From Cololabis saira (lineage: Eukaryota; Chordata; Actinopteri; Beloniformes; Belonidae), in assembly GCF_033807715.1 (NCBI RefSeq), contig NC_084591.1:45088368-45152367 (forward strand): DNA of 64,000 nucleotides. Reading direction: 5' to 3'. Of this stretch, positions 53,021 through 63,615 are shown in pieces; within the stretch, counting starts at the first letter, position 1; each line of letters starts with the position of its first letter. Under the pieces are notes generated by a model that saw nothing but the letters and a program-made list of their open reading frames with translations, was not told the origin of the DNA and made no database searches. Position numbers and translations under genes: made by a program.

Positions 53021-53384
53021 TAACTCCTCCTCACAAGAACTATCTGACAGTGTTTACTGTCATTTCATCAGCAAGTTTGTTTGCATGTTTCACTTTAGTT
53101 TGTAAAAGATAAACACATACATAATCTATTTGCTCATATTTCATTATTTAGTGCTGTCTGATTCATGATGAATCAAGTAAAAGAAATGTTCTATCATCTA
53201 TTTAATGCATAATGTTTCCTTCAGACAAAGTGTAAATCAGAGAAACAAACTGTTAAACAGTTCATATTGTTTAAAAGTTAATTTCTATTCTAGTTTAAAA
53301 AAAAAGGATTTTGAAATGACACAAAGATCTTGTGGTTCTTTCTTCAACATTACAAAGGTGTTGAATGCATCAGTGGTGTGAGGG

Positions 53385-53676
53385 GAGGAGCTCCTCCTCT
53401 GGCAGCTTCATGTTCAGGCTCTAACTAAATGTTAAGGTTGTTGATGACTTTTATGCTCCAAGTGTTTGATCCAACTTGTCCAATAACTGAATAAGGGACC
53501 TGACAGGTGAAGGTCCAATGATGACCTGATGCACACTTACTGAGGCAGACTGAGTCAGCTGTTCACACTTCACAATTAGTTAGTGAAGTTACTGAGGCTG
53601 AAATGTTGCTTCAGACAAATCCAGAGAGACTAGAGGATCCAGCTGCCAACAGCAGCAGCAAAGCTGCAGTGAACAT
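53385..53676 (-). pseudogene. IGHV: IGHV relic, family A (large internal deletion)
   Basis: The leader is recognisable (ATG at 53674-53676, MFTAALLLLLAAGS). Where family A genes continue GGATCCT|GTAAGT, this copy reads GGATCCT|CTAGTC, so the donor is gone. The acceptor CACAG|GTGTG is replaced by AATTGTG. A short FR1 remains (VKCEQLTQSASVSV, about 53520-53570) and then the frame dissolves. Everything from FR1 to the RSS is absent or unrecognisable, though the 3' flank GGAGCTCCTCCTCTGG of family A survives near 53384-53402. It cannot rearrange or be expressed. Confidence 0.82.
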
Positions 53677-53719
53677 GGTTTATGATGAGACTGATTCCAC
53701 TCCACAGTCCAATGGGAAG

Positions 53720-55050
53720 TTTGGAAAGCTGAGCAGGAGGCCTCAGGGATTTTACATATTCAATCAAACATATGAAGTATTAGTATGTTTAATATCTGCT
53801 CACTAAAAACTTGACTTCATGCCTGCCTTTCATTTACTTTGTAAAATTGTATTACTCACTGTTGTGTGGGTGTATCATGTATTTACCACACAGTAGTAAG
53901 GAAGTGAACAGAACAAGATGCAACTTTATTCATCATCATTTCTTCTCAGTCCTTCTCCTTCTTCCTACCAATGCAATGTCTCATTCCCATCCATTACACA
54001 GTGCAACAGCGCCCTCTATAGGTCCTTAAATATGACAGTCAGGCAATACAGTGCAGGCATATTGTTGTAAGAATTATTCATTGCATAAACACAACACTCA
54101 CTCTTTCTTGACACTTTTAAAGTCCAATTTTTACTACTAAATACACATACAGCTTATTATTATCTATGGAGCAAGTTATATTATTACCCCCCCTCCCAAA
54201 AAAAAAAAAAAGTTCTGAAGAAATTTAAGTACATGATAATAAACATAAAAATATAATTGTTATAAACTATAAGCTATTAGTGACAGCACTCATGGACATC
54301 ATCTCCTTCAAGTTTTTAGATGTTTATGTCAAACTCTCACTTCTTTTTCTGCTGAAATGAACCAAAACTATCAGATTCAACTGTTTTCATGACCATTGAG
54401 TTTTTATGCGTTCAGATCAACGAGATCAAACACTAACTGTACATTTAAAAAAAATCACAAAAAAGCAAAACTCCTCAATGTCACGTTACAATCCAGAGAT
54501 ACCACAAAAAATGTTAAAACAAACGTGTGTAAACTTGAGAGACTGTTCAGGTATTTGTTTTAGTTAATCGTCAAATAATCAAACTGTTTCTTGTTTTAAA
54601 TCTTTTTATGCAAGAAATATTGTATCAGTGCAATAAATGCTCAGTGGAAGGATATAAACATTATTTTGAAAATAATTTTGATGGACTGTAGTCTAAAGAA
54701 AATATAAAAACAAATTCATAAAATTCACAAGACCAAAATACTTAATGAAATAATAAAAAAAATTAAATTCAGTCCTTAAAGGACAAATGTGGGATTTTAT
54801 AGACCTGGAAAAAAAATGTATTTCTGTGACTTTAAAACAAAATACAAACACCAGAAACTTTAGTTGTAAAACTGCAGAACTGATGAAAATCAAAATCTTT
54901 GCTATTTTGACATGTCAAGTTTTTGTATCGAGTTTCTCCTTTCGGTGTAACCGTGCCTCTCGAGCAAAATTATAAACCAAACCAAACTTGGTATTAACCA
55001 TTAACATATATGCAGACAAGGGAAAAAATAAAAAATATATAAATAAATAC
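53720..55050. other. Intergenic DNA between IGHV segments
   Basis: AT-rich, with a run of C then A at about 54187-54211. No gene was recognised. The last 70 bases (TTGGTATTAACCATTAACAT onward) repeat the 3' flank of the 52.5-kb gene. Confidence 0.5.
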
Positions 55051-55054
55051 TGCA

Positions 55055-55093
55055 GGTTTTTGTACAGCTGCTCAGTCAGCTTGAGTCACTGTG
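55055..55093 (-). other. Recombination signal sequence (23-bp spacer) of the 55.1-kb IGHV
   Basis: Heptamer CACAGTG at 55087-55093 and nonamer ACAAAAACC at 55055-55063 with 23 bases between. It is identical to the RSS at 52476-52514. Confidence 0.94.
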
Positions 55094-55524
55094 GGTCACG
55101 AGCGCAATAATAAACAGCAGAGTCTTCAGTCTTCAGACTGTTCATCTGCAGAAACACCTGCTGTCTGTTGGTGTCTCTGGAGATGGTGAACCGGCCTTGA
55201 AATGACTGAGAGTAGGCTGCGCCACCACTATTCCAAATAATTGAAATCCATTCCAGTCCTTTTCCAGGAGCCTGTCTGACCCAAGCAACATGATAGCTGC
55301 TGAGGGAGAATCCAGAGACTGTACAGGTCAGTTTGTGGGAGTCTCCAGGTCTTTTAACCACTGATTCAGACTCTGTTAATGTCTGACCATCAACACCTGT
55401 CAATAGAAAAGACAATATCCATAAACAACACATCACATTTCTGAAGTCAGATTGAATTCAGTCATTTCACATTTTCACCTGTCCAGCAGATCGTTAAAAG
55501 CAGCAGTCCTGTCCTGAATCCCAT
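55094..55524 (-). CDS. IGHV: IGHV segment, family B (apparently functional)
   Basis: The leader exon is 55479-55524 ([15 protein letters not shown], donor GTGAAA). The V exon is 55094-55396 (303 bp, acceptor TTGACAG). Features: [30 protein letters not shown]1 [10 protein letters not shown], core [14 protein letters not shown], a longer CDR2 ([12 protein letters not shown]), [26 protein letters not shown]. All canonical cysteines and the tryptophan are present and the frame is open. CDR2 and the leader differ clearly from the 52.5- and 60.3-kb genes, so it is the most divergent family B member here. An octamer-like ATGCAAAC (about 55596-55603) and an AT-rich TATA-like CTATTTATC (about 55572-55580) lie upstream. 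Confidence 0.94.
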
Positions 55525-55599
55525 TGTGTCAACTGGGTTTTCACTTCTCTCTGTTGTTCACTGTGCAGCCAGATAAATAGAGGCTGAAGATGTGAGGTT

Positions 55600-56027
55600 T
55601 GCATTGACTCCTCCTCATTGAATTAACAGTTCCAGACTGAACCAGGAATTACAGAACATTTATTTAACCACCAAACACAATCATGAGGTTATATGAAGCT
55701 GTGAAGTGAAAAATGGAGACAACTTTTCAGTGTGTTTAAATGTGAACCTTTACTTATTATTTTATAACTGAAGATGTGATTGTAAAATATTTAAGGAAAA
55801 CGTCACAGAAGGAAGGAATTATCTAAATCAATTCACACATGAAAATGTGTATATATACACTCACCTATATGTCATTATATACATCATATCCTCTAGTTTT
55901 AAAAAGTGTTATTGGGTCGGATAAAAGGTTCTGATCTGAGGACCTAAGTAAACAAGCTGAGGAATAAGGGGTTAAAAGATCACAAATGTATTTTGGGTCA
56001 GGGATCTCCAACCCTGGTCCTCAAGAG
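55600..56027. other. Intergenic DNA; hAT-like end remnant at its right side
   Basis: No gene recognised. CAGGGATCTCCAACCCTGGT at about 55999 resembles hAT-type terminal sequence and may pair with CACCAGGGGTGGGAAACACTG-type sequence ending 60062. Confidence 0.4.
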
Positions 56028-56520
56028 CAGTGGTTCTCAATCCTGGTCCTCGAGTGCCCCTGCTCTTAAGCACACCTGATTCTGATTAATGGTCCTCATT
56101 ATATATATATCCTTTATTTAACCAGGTAAAAAACTAATTGAGAATAAAACCTCTTTTTCAAGAGTGACCTGGCCAAAATGGCAGCATAAAAACAATACAA
56201 CAATATACAAACACAGACAGTCAGTCACACATTCCGGGGAAACTTTTTTTTTTTTTTTTACTTTATTAATCCCGAAGGAAATTTAAGAGTGGTCAACTGC
56301 TCACAGAATCAGTCACACACACAACTAGTATAATAAAACAAGTTAATAAATATCTAAAATAATAAAACTAATGACAGGAGGGAGAACCGACTTGGGGACA
56401 AAGGCAAGGACGGGAAAACCAACACACCGCAACGAAACAGCAACAATGAGGACAGAAGTGTTCCAGCACTTCTGCCTTGGAGAGATTCCCCCCACACCCA
56501 CTTGACTCCTGCTACTCCTA

Positions 56521-58002
56521 CTACCCCTCCCGCCTCTTCCTCCCACTCAGGGTGTTGTGCAGCCTGATGGCTCGGGGGACAAACGACTTTGTATGTCTCG
56601 TTGTTGAGGAGTTCAGTGATCGTAATCTGTTGCTGATGGTGCTCCTCTGCTGGTTGAACACATAGCTCAGTGGATGGTTGGCGTTGTTCATGATTGCCTT
56701 GAGTCTGGTGAGTGACCTCTGCTCCGTTATCTCCTCAACAGAGTCCAGCTTCAGGCCCACCACTGAGCCTGCCTTCTTAATGAGCTTGTTCAGCCTCTGG
56801 ATATTTCTTTTGCTGCCGCTGCCACCCCAGCAAGACACAGCATAAGACAGCACACTAGCCACTACAGAGATATAAAACATCTGTAGGAGCTTGGTGCAGA
56901 TGTTAAATGATGCCAACCTCCGCAAGAAGTAAAGCCTGCTCTGGCCCTTCTTGTAGAGGTGATCAATGTTCTGAGTCCAGTCCAGTTTATTGTCCAGTAT
57001 GAGTCCGAGGTATTTGTGGCAGGGCACTATCTCGACCTCCTCACCCTTGATACAGACAGGGAGTGGGGCGGGGGGCTGGCGCCTGAAGTCCATCACAATC
57101 TCCTTAGTTTTGGAGGTGTTCAGGACCAGCTGGTTCTCCTGGCACCACCCCACAAAGTCGCTCACTAGCTCCCTGTATTCCCCCTCCTCGTTCTCCCTGA
57201 TACATGCTACAACTGCTGTGTCGTCCGAGAACTTCTGAATGTGGCAGAGTTCTGAGTTGTGTTGGAAATCAGCAGTGTACAGGGAGAAGAGGATGGGGGA
57301 CAGCACGGTCCCCTGCGGAGCTCCGGTGCTGCTGGTGATGGTGCTGGAAATACTGCTACCGATCCTAACAAATTGTGGTCTGTCGGTCAGGTAGTCAGAG
57401 ATCCAGGAGATGAGGAGGGGGTCCACCTGCATGGTAGACAGTTTTTCCTGCAGTCGTGGGGGCTGAATAGTGTTAAATGCGCTTGAAAAGTCGAAAAAAA
57501 GAATCCTCACAGCGCAGCCTCCCGCATCGAGGTAGGAGTGTGTACGATGAAGAAGGTAGAGGACAGCATCCTCCACTCCTATCCTCGCCCTGTAGGCGAA
57601 CTGGAGTGGATCCTGGGTCTGCTGCACCTGTGACCTCAGGCGGTGCAATACAAGTCTCTCCAAGGACTTCATGACCTGTGAAGTGAGGGCGATGGGACGG
57701 AAGTCATTGGGGTCCTTGGAGTGTCTTTTCTTGGGGACGGGGACGATACATGATGTCTTCCACAGGGAGGGGACTTTCCCCAGGTGCAGGCTCAGATTAA
57801 AGATGTACTGAAGAGGGTCTCCAAGCTCCTCAGCACAGGCTCTCAGAAGCCTCGGGCACACCAGGTCGGGACCAGCTGCTTTTCTTGGATTAAGACTCTT
57901 CAGTACCCCTTTCACCTCATGAGCAGTGATGAGGGGGGGATCAGGTGGGATGGGTTGAGGAGCTGGTGCGGTGGGATTGATGCCTGGAGATGAACGGGAC
58001 AA
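56521..58002 (-). pseudogene. Rex1-like reverse transcriptase frame
   Basis: 493 open codons. Landmarks: NPRKAAGPD (about 38-46), DFRPIALTSQVMK, DFSSAFN (171-177), GAPQGTVLSP (227-236) and the active-site box FSDD (258-261), then KYLGLILDNKL and a C-terminal thumb region. The frame continues 5' beyond the listed start (the first codon there is TTG) and overlaps the endonuclease frame in another phase, so it is the downstream half of a single broken ORF2. Confidence 0.88.
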
Positions 58003-59674
58003 TCCAGTGAGAGGTGCAGATTGAGGGGGCGGGGGGGGGTGGGCTGATAGAGGGAGAGGGGGTACCTCCTGGAGGAGGGGGGGGGTGATCAGGTAGGGAG
58101 GTATGTGCAGAAGGGTGGAGAGGAGCCAGCTGTTGATGGATCAGTGCAGTTGTGGTTGGTGTGGGGATGGCAGGGAAGGTGGGGGGGCCAGAGCTGAACC
58201 GGTTGAAAAATGTGTTCAGCTCATTTGCTCTCTCCACACTTCCCTCAGCTGGTCCTGCAGCAGTTTTTTTGCATCCAGTGATGGTCTTCATACCATCCCA
58301 CACCTCCCTGATGTTATTCTGCCTCAGCTTCCCCTCCAGTTTCTTTTTGTAGGCCTCCTTGGCCTCCCTTAAGCAGGTTTTCAGTTCTTTCTGCACTCTC
58401 CTTAACTCCTCAGGGTCTCCATCCCTGAACGCCTTCTTTTTCCTATTAAGGACAGCCTTCACCTCACCAGTGATCCATGGCTTGTTGTTGGCGAAGCAGC
58501 GCACTTCCCTAGCAGGCACAGCAACATCAGTGCAAAAATTGATGTAGTCGGTCAAGCACTGTGTAGCCTGCTCAATGTCCTCTCCGTGAGGGTCAAGCAG
58601 CACATTCCAGTCAGTGCAGCTAAAACAGCCTCTGAGAGCCTCCTCAGCCTCCGGTGTCCACCTCCTGACAATGCGCGTGGTGATTGGCTGCCTCCTCACC
58701 AATGGTGTGTACCTGGGCTGCAGATGAATGAGATTGTGGTCGGACTTCCCGAGGGGAGGGAGGGGCGTGGCCGAGTAGGCATCCCTCACATTGGCGTAGA
58801 GCAGGTCAATAGTCCTGTTCTTCCGGGTGGGACAGTCCACGTATTGATACATGGCCGGCAGAGTGGAGTCCAGGGTGACGTGATTGAAGTCCCCTGAGAT
58901 GATGACCAGAGCCTCTGGGTGTTGCGTCTGTAACCCTGCGGTGGTGGAGTGTACTGCTTCAAGCGCCGCCTCCACGTTGGCCCTCGGAGGAATGTAAACA
59001 CAGACCACGATCACCTGCGTGAACTCCCTCGGTAAGTAGTATGGTCTTAGGCTAACGGCTAGAAGCTCACAGTCACGGCAGCATATGACAGATTTAACAC
59101 TGCAGTGTCCAGGGTTACTCCATCTGTTGTTTACATACAACACCAGGCCCCCTCCTTTACTCTTGCCGCAGGAGACGGTGTCTCGGTCTGCCCTCACCGT
59201 AGTGAAGCCGGGTAGCTCCACGTTAGCATCGGGTGTATGGGCAGTCAGCCAGGTCTCTGTTAGGATTATTAAGCAGCTCTCTCGGTAAGTCCGTTGGTTC
59301 TTGATAAGTGCCGTTAACTCGTCCATTTTGTTTGGCAGAGCGTTTACGTTCCCCATCAGCACCGTGGGAATCGGTGGCTTGTAGCGTTGTTGTTGTTTCC
59401 TCGCTGTTGCTTTAGCCCGGCGCTTTGCGCCGGCTCGGCTACCCCGGTATCTCCTCCTCAACTCTCCGGGTATAACGTGGCGAAAGTCCGTTTTAGTCCT
59501 CCTCAGAGCTAAAAGACTCCCTCTAGAGTAGACTATTTTCTTCTGGTAATCAGATCTGCCAGCACAGCGATCACAACATACATTCTCATTCACACGCAGA
59601 GCAGAGGACCGGCAGCCTTTGATTACCTTGATGTTGACGCTCCACTTCCTGTTTGTAAAACAATAGTAAAACAA
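57941..59674 (-). pseudogene. Rex1-like AP endonuclease frame (upstream half of the broken ORF2)
   Basis: 577 open codons. The first ~100 are basic and unrecognised. An APE-type endonuclease follows: VLMGNVNALPNK (N near 109), LTETWL (E140), SGDFNH (261-264) and KSDHNL (H313). These are the catalytic Glu, Asp/Asn and His blocks of LINE endonucleases, which nick target DNA to prime reverse transcription. After about residue 500 the protein becomes Pro-rich (PPPPPGGTPSPSISPPPP), encoded by C homopolymers at 58026-58090. There the reading frame departs from the RT frame, so a slip in a C-run is the likely cause. Confidence 0.85.
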
Positions 59675-60303
59675 TGGTAAAATTTACACAACGGGGCAGT
59701 CGCAAGAACCGAGAACCGAGTTAGTTAGTTTATAATTAAGGTCTGCACACCTCTGTACAGACCTTGAGTCAACACTATTGGCCAGACGCAGAAGCTGGTG
59801 TCAATTGGAATCAAGTGTGCCGATGCAAGGAGACATCTAAACCATGCAGGACGGTGTGCCTCAAGGACCAGAGTTGGGAAACACTGTTTTAGAAATATCC
59901 TTGCACCAACACACCAGCTTCTAATTAACAGTCCTCATTGACTTCTCATCAAGGTCTGCACAACTTTGTTGATGACGCAGCCACTTGTATCACGGTGTTG
60001 CTGAAGCAGAGCAGCATCTATGCAGGATAGGGGCCTTTGAGCACCAGGGGTGGGAAACACTGATTAACAGATATTTGATGCTTGAACAGTTTATGTTTGA
60101 ATCAAAGCTGAAAACTAACTTGGATTTTGACACAGCAATAAAATCAATAAGTGAGTTTTAGTTTTTAATTCAATCCAGTCTTCATTGCCATTAATTTAAT
60201 ATTAGAGATATAAGTAGATACATGAGACAGAAGAGAGAGAAGCTGAACACCCATGACCTTTACTTGTTCTTAAATCTTTGAGTGATCTAATATAAATACA
60301 GCA

Positions 60304-60342
60304 GGTTTTTGTACAGCTGCTCAGTCAGCTTGAGTCACTGTG
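60304..60342 (-). other. Recombination signal sequence (23-bp spacer) of the 60.3-kb IGHV
   Basis: Heptamer CACAGTG at 60336-60342, nonamer ACAAAAACC at 60304-60312, 23 bases apart. Confidence 0.94.
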
Positions 60343-60775
60343 TCCTTCGAGCGCAATAATAAACAGCAGAGTCTTCAGTCTTCAGACTGTTCATCTGCAG
60401 ATACACCTGCTGTCTGTTGGTGTCTCTGGAGATGGTGAACCGGCCTTGAAATGACTGAGAGTAGTAAACGCTAGAACTGATATATGCAACCCATTCCAGT
60501 CCTTGTCCAGGAGCCTGTCTGATCCAGGCCATCCCATAGCTGCTGATGGAGAATCCAGAGGCTGTACAGGTCAGTCTGTGTGAGTCTCCAGGTCTTTTAA
60601 CCACTGATTCAGACTCTGTCAGAGTCTGACCATCAACACCTGAAAAACCAAGAAAGACATACATAGCATGCTCATATTAGTTGCAAAAATTAAGTTTGTA
60701 AGATTAAGATCAGTGAAAATCTTCACCTGAGCTGCAGATAGTTAAAAGCAGCAGAACTGATCTATAATCCATCAT
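60343..60775 (-). CDS. IGHV: IGHV segment, family B (apparently functional)
   Basis: The leader exon is 60727-60775 ([16 protein letters not shown], same as the 52.5-kb gene). The V exon is 60343-60639 (297 bp). Features: [30 protein letters not shown]1 [27 protein letters not shown]2 [36 protein letters not shown]. The frame is open with both cysteines and the core tryptophan. The leader intron and upstream 100 bp are nearly identical to 52.5 kb and then diverge sharply after CCTCCTCACAAGAAC, marking one edge of the duplicated tract. Confidence 0.94.
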
Positions 60776-60899
60776 GTTAACCTGAACGTCCACAGTTCTC
60801 TGTCATCATCGCTGCAGTCACATAAGTACAGGTGGAAGTTTTCACATTTACATTAACTCCTCCTCACAAGAACAAATTAATGTTTAATAACCAAGAGTC

Positions 60900-61690
60900 A
60901 TTTCACCAAAGTGTTGTTTACATGTTTCAGTTCAGTTTGTGGAAGACAATCACATAACTGATCTGGCTGTTCAGAATGATGAAAAATCTAAAGTTTCTTA
61001 TATTTTAATAAAAAAGATGATTATACTAGAAATTAAGGTACAGCTGTATAGTTCATTAGATGCATTAATTCAATATGTATAGCAGATGAAATCATTTCAG
61101 ATTCATATTATTTTTTACTAAATATTGATGATGTCAGTCAGTTCATTTGTAATGTAACAGTTAATTACTTGATTACTGTATAAATGGATTACCATTGAAC
61201 ATTGAGATGCTGAGATGCGAATGTGATGTGATTATGTCTCCTGCAGTTGCATGTTGTTAAAATGTGTCCACTGTCCAGAAGTCAAACTCAGAAATATTGA
61301 GGGTATGTTTGTTTTATGCTGACTCCTTTTCACAGCAAATTTTCAACAAAGACAAAACTAAACCAGTTCTTAAACCTTCAAGGTCATATAGAAAAATAAT
61401 GATACATCAAAGTTAAATGAATTCAGTTGTCTTAATGTATTTTAAAAGCATTTTTAAAAATACAAATAATGATTTGTGGTTTTCTTTCCTTTTAAGCGAT
61501 GTGTTTTATTTATTAATTTGATTATTTGATTAAAACCCAGAGTGACCTTATTTAGGTCAGTAAAATTGGAGATTAAACTGGTTGTGGTGATATTTCTGAC
61601 CTGGATGAAGCAATAGTCATGTGTAATACAGAAATGTCTATTTAGCATGTAACTTGTGTAACCTTTCACCAAGTAAACTTTTCCTCCGTG
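60900..61690. other. Intergenic DNA; no gene recognised
   Basis: AT-rich. Short open frames only. Confidence 0.4.
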
Positions 61691-62522
61691 CTACAGCCTA
61701 CACTGAAACCTGAAAAACAACTCCTAATTTGGGTTCTTAAATTCAAGGACCACATTCCAATAGAACCTGGTATCTGGTACCATCCATAGATTTATGACCT
61801 ATGCAAAGCGCGTGCACGCCGCAGGCAGCTATTTTAGTCCGTGTTCCCCCTTTTCCGTCAGTCTCACTCTGTTCAACTTTGTGATGCTCAGCTGTACAAT
61901 TTATAATAAAGAAACCCCTTGGGACTCTCTGAAATCGTTCTTGGTAACTCTAAAGAAGTAATTTCCTCAACAACGAAATGATTTAATGACATAGGTTGCA
62001 TTAATGTGGTGTGGAGGTGAATCAGTGATCAATGTGTCTGTGGTTGATGTATCTTTAGATGTGTGGTAGATGTTTCTTTAATGTCTTCTTCACTCACTCA
62101 CAGCTCACTTTAGATCACAACTGTTCAACCCAAAAAATAATCATGATGGAAATAAGCAAATAATGTATACTTATTAATTATTCGTTATTACTTAACAAGC
62201 CAACGTTTATGATTAAACTGAATCTTTACAGAGGGTAATTGAACTCTCTAGACATCAAGTCCCAGTTTAATTGTGGGTGTTTTAACCTAAAATATCTTCA
62301 GCATGAATGTGTTTACACAAAGATTCTGATGGTTAATAATGTAATTTTGTTTCTGCTGTTGCAGCATTTACACAGTGTTTTTTTTGTAATTTATAATTCT
62401 AGTCATTCTGATTTTTAAAAAGTTCATTGTCAACCTCCTTTTTATGTTTGCAGTAAAAACCAGTGGTGGTGTGAGAGCTCCTCCTCTGGTGGATTCATGT
62501 CACAAGTGTTCAGGCTCTGAGA

Positions 62523-62560
62523 GGTTTTTGTTCAGGTTTGCTGATGTTTGTGTCACTGTG
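62523..62560 (-). other. Recombination signal sequence (22-bp spacer) of the 62.6-kb IGHV
   Basis: Heptamer CACAGTG at 62554-62560 and nonamer ACAAAAACC at 62523-62531 with 22 bases between. Spacer and nonamer match those of the 0.6-kb pseudogene. Confidence 0.93.
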
Positions 62561-62985
62561 AATATCTGGCACAATAATACACAGCAGAGTCTTCAGGCTG
62601 CATGTTCTGTCCATTCAGAGTCACTGTTTGACTGGAAGTGTCCAAGTCAATACTGAACTTGGTTTTCAGTGAATCTTTATAGTAAGAAGTTCCAGTATTT
62701 TTCATCCCGATCCATTCCAGTCCTTTCCCTGCTGGTTGTCGGATCCAAGCTGTGTAGTAGCTGCTGAGAGAATAAGAGACCCGACAGCTGATGGTCAGAC
62801 GATGACCTGGCTGCACAGTCACAGAGGCCGGCTGAGTCAGCTGTTCACACTTCACACCTGTGGAGGGAAACATGTTAAATATTAAAAAAAAACAGAAAAA
62901 AGCTATTTTTAAATGTACAATCAGTTTCTCTGTGAGACTTACAGGATCCTGCAACCAGCAGCAGCAGCAAAGCTGAAGGGAACAT
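62561..62985 (-). CDS. IGHV: IGHV segment, family A (apparently functional)
   Basis: The leader exon is 62943-62985 (MFPSALLLLLVAGS, donor GTAAGT). The V exon is 62561-62857 (297 bp, CACAG acceptor). The mature start is VKCEQLTQPASVTVQPGH, followed by TISCRVS, CDR1 YSLSSYYTAW, WIRQPAGKGLEWIG, CDR2 MKNTGTSYY, KTKFSIDLDTSSQTVTLNGQ and YYCARY at the RSS. The frame is fully open and both cysteines and the tryptophan are present. It is the intact counterpart of the pseudogene at 0.6 kb. An octamer-like ATGCAAAG (63083-63090) and a TATA-like CATAAAG (about 63054-63060) lie upstream. Confidence 0.95.
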
Positions 62986-63099
62986 GTTGCTACTGAAAGT
63001 GATCTGATGGGAGCTTCTCTTCTTTTACGACAACTGAGAGCATGACATCAAGTCTTTATGATGAAGCCTGTCATGGGGTTTACTTTGCATAAAAATGGC

Positions 63100-63510
63100 T
63101 CTGACAGATGATGACAGTTCTGAGTCAAACCAAAATTTACATTTAGTTTGATTCTCATTAACATACATTTATCTTCACATCTGACATCTATGGAGGAACA
63201 AAAGCACTATAATAAATAATTACTTCTGAGACTTTATTTCTCTGAATATTATAATGTTTGTAATGATGGTTGACTGAAGTGCACATCATGACTGAAAATC
63301 AGAAAGAAAATATTTGCTGACCTTGACATGACAAGTTTATTTCTAGAATGTGTTCCTCAGTGTAACTGTGTCTGACCAACAACTATGGTGCTCATGATGA
63401 GGACAGCAGATGCTGCCTCTGTCACTCATGGTAATCTGATACAAGTGTTACCATAATAGCTCCTAAAACCTGAATATGTACAAGTTAGTCTCTCTCTCTT
63501 TCTGTCTGTC
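63100..63510. other. Intergenic DNA; no gene recognised
   Basis: AT-rich DNA upstream of the 62.6-kb IGHV promoter. Nothing recognised. Confidence 0.4.
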
Positions 63511-63520
63511 TGTGTGTGCG

Positions 63521-63551
<31 letters not shown>

Positions 63552-63552
63552 A
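63511..63552. repeat. (TG)n microsatellite
   Basis: TG dinucleotides with two CG interruptions. Confidence 0.95.
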
Positions 63553-63615
63553 TGTTGGTTGATCACTCACCATTACTCAATAAATTGTAAATATTGACTA
63601 TAATCTCCAAGCTAA

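Larger units (their letters stand above)
56244..59690 (-). mobile_element. Nearly full-length Rex1/Babar-like LINE with one frameshift
   Basis: On the minus strand: a 5' region from about 59690, endonuclease frame, reverse-transcriptase frame, and a 3' end GGGATTAATAAAGT followed by an A-run (56244-56258). Rex1-type 3' ends of this kind and the FSDD form of the RT active site support the assignment. About 3.45 kb remain and only one clear break separates the two frames, so the insertion is fairly young. Confidence 0.85.
56028..59886. mobile_element. hAT-like MITE ends flanking the Rex1 insertion
   Basis: CAGTGGTTCTCAATCCTGGT at 56028 and its inverse ACCAGAGTTGGGAAACACTG ending 59886 are the style of ends seen in fish hAT elements. 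The Rex1-like LINE and a second dispersed repeat (CCTTTATTTAACCAGGTAAA, about 56110) lie between them. No 8-bp target duplication could be confirmed, so the pairing is tentative. Confidence 0.5.

Noticed and set aside
61690..61985. Possible solo LTR (AATAAAG followed by TTGGGACTCTCTGAAATCG) beside the 62.6-kb IGHV and at position 1
   Set aside because: It has the look of an R-U5 region, but no matching TG...CA borders, target duplication or internal sequence could be found.
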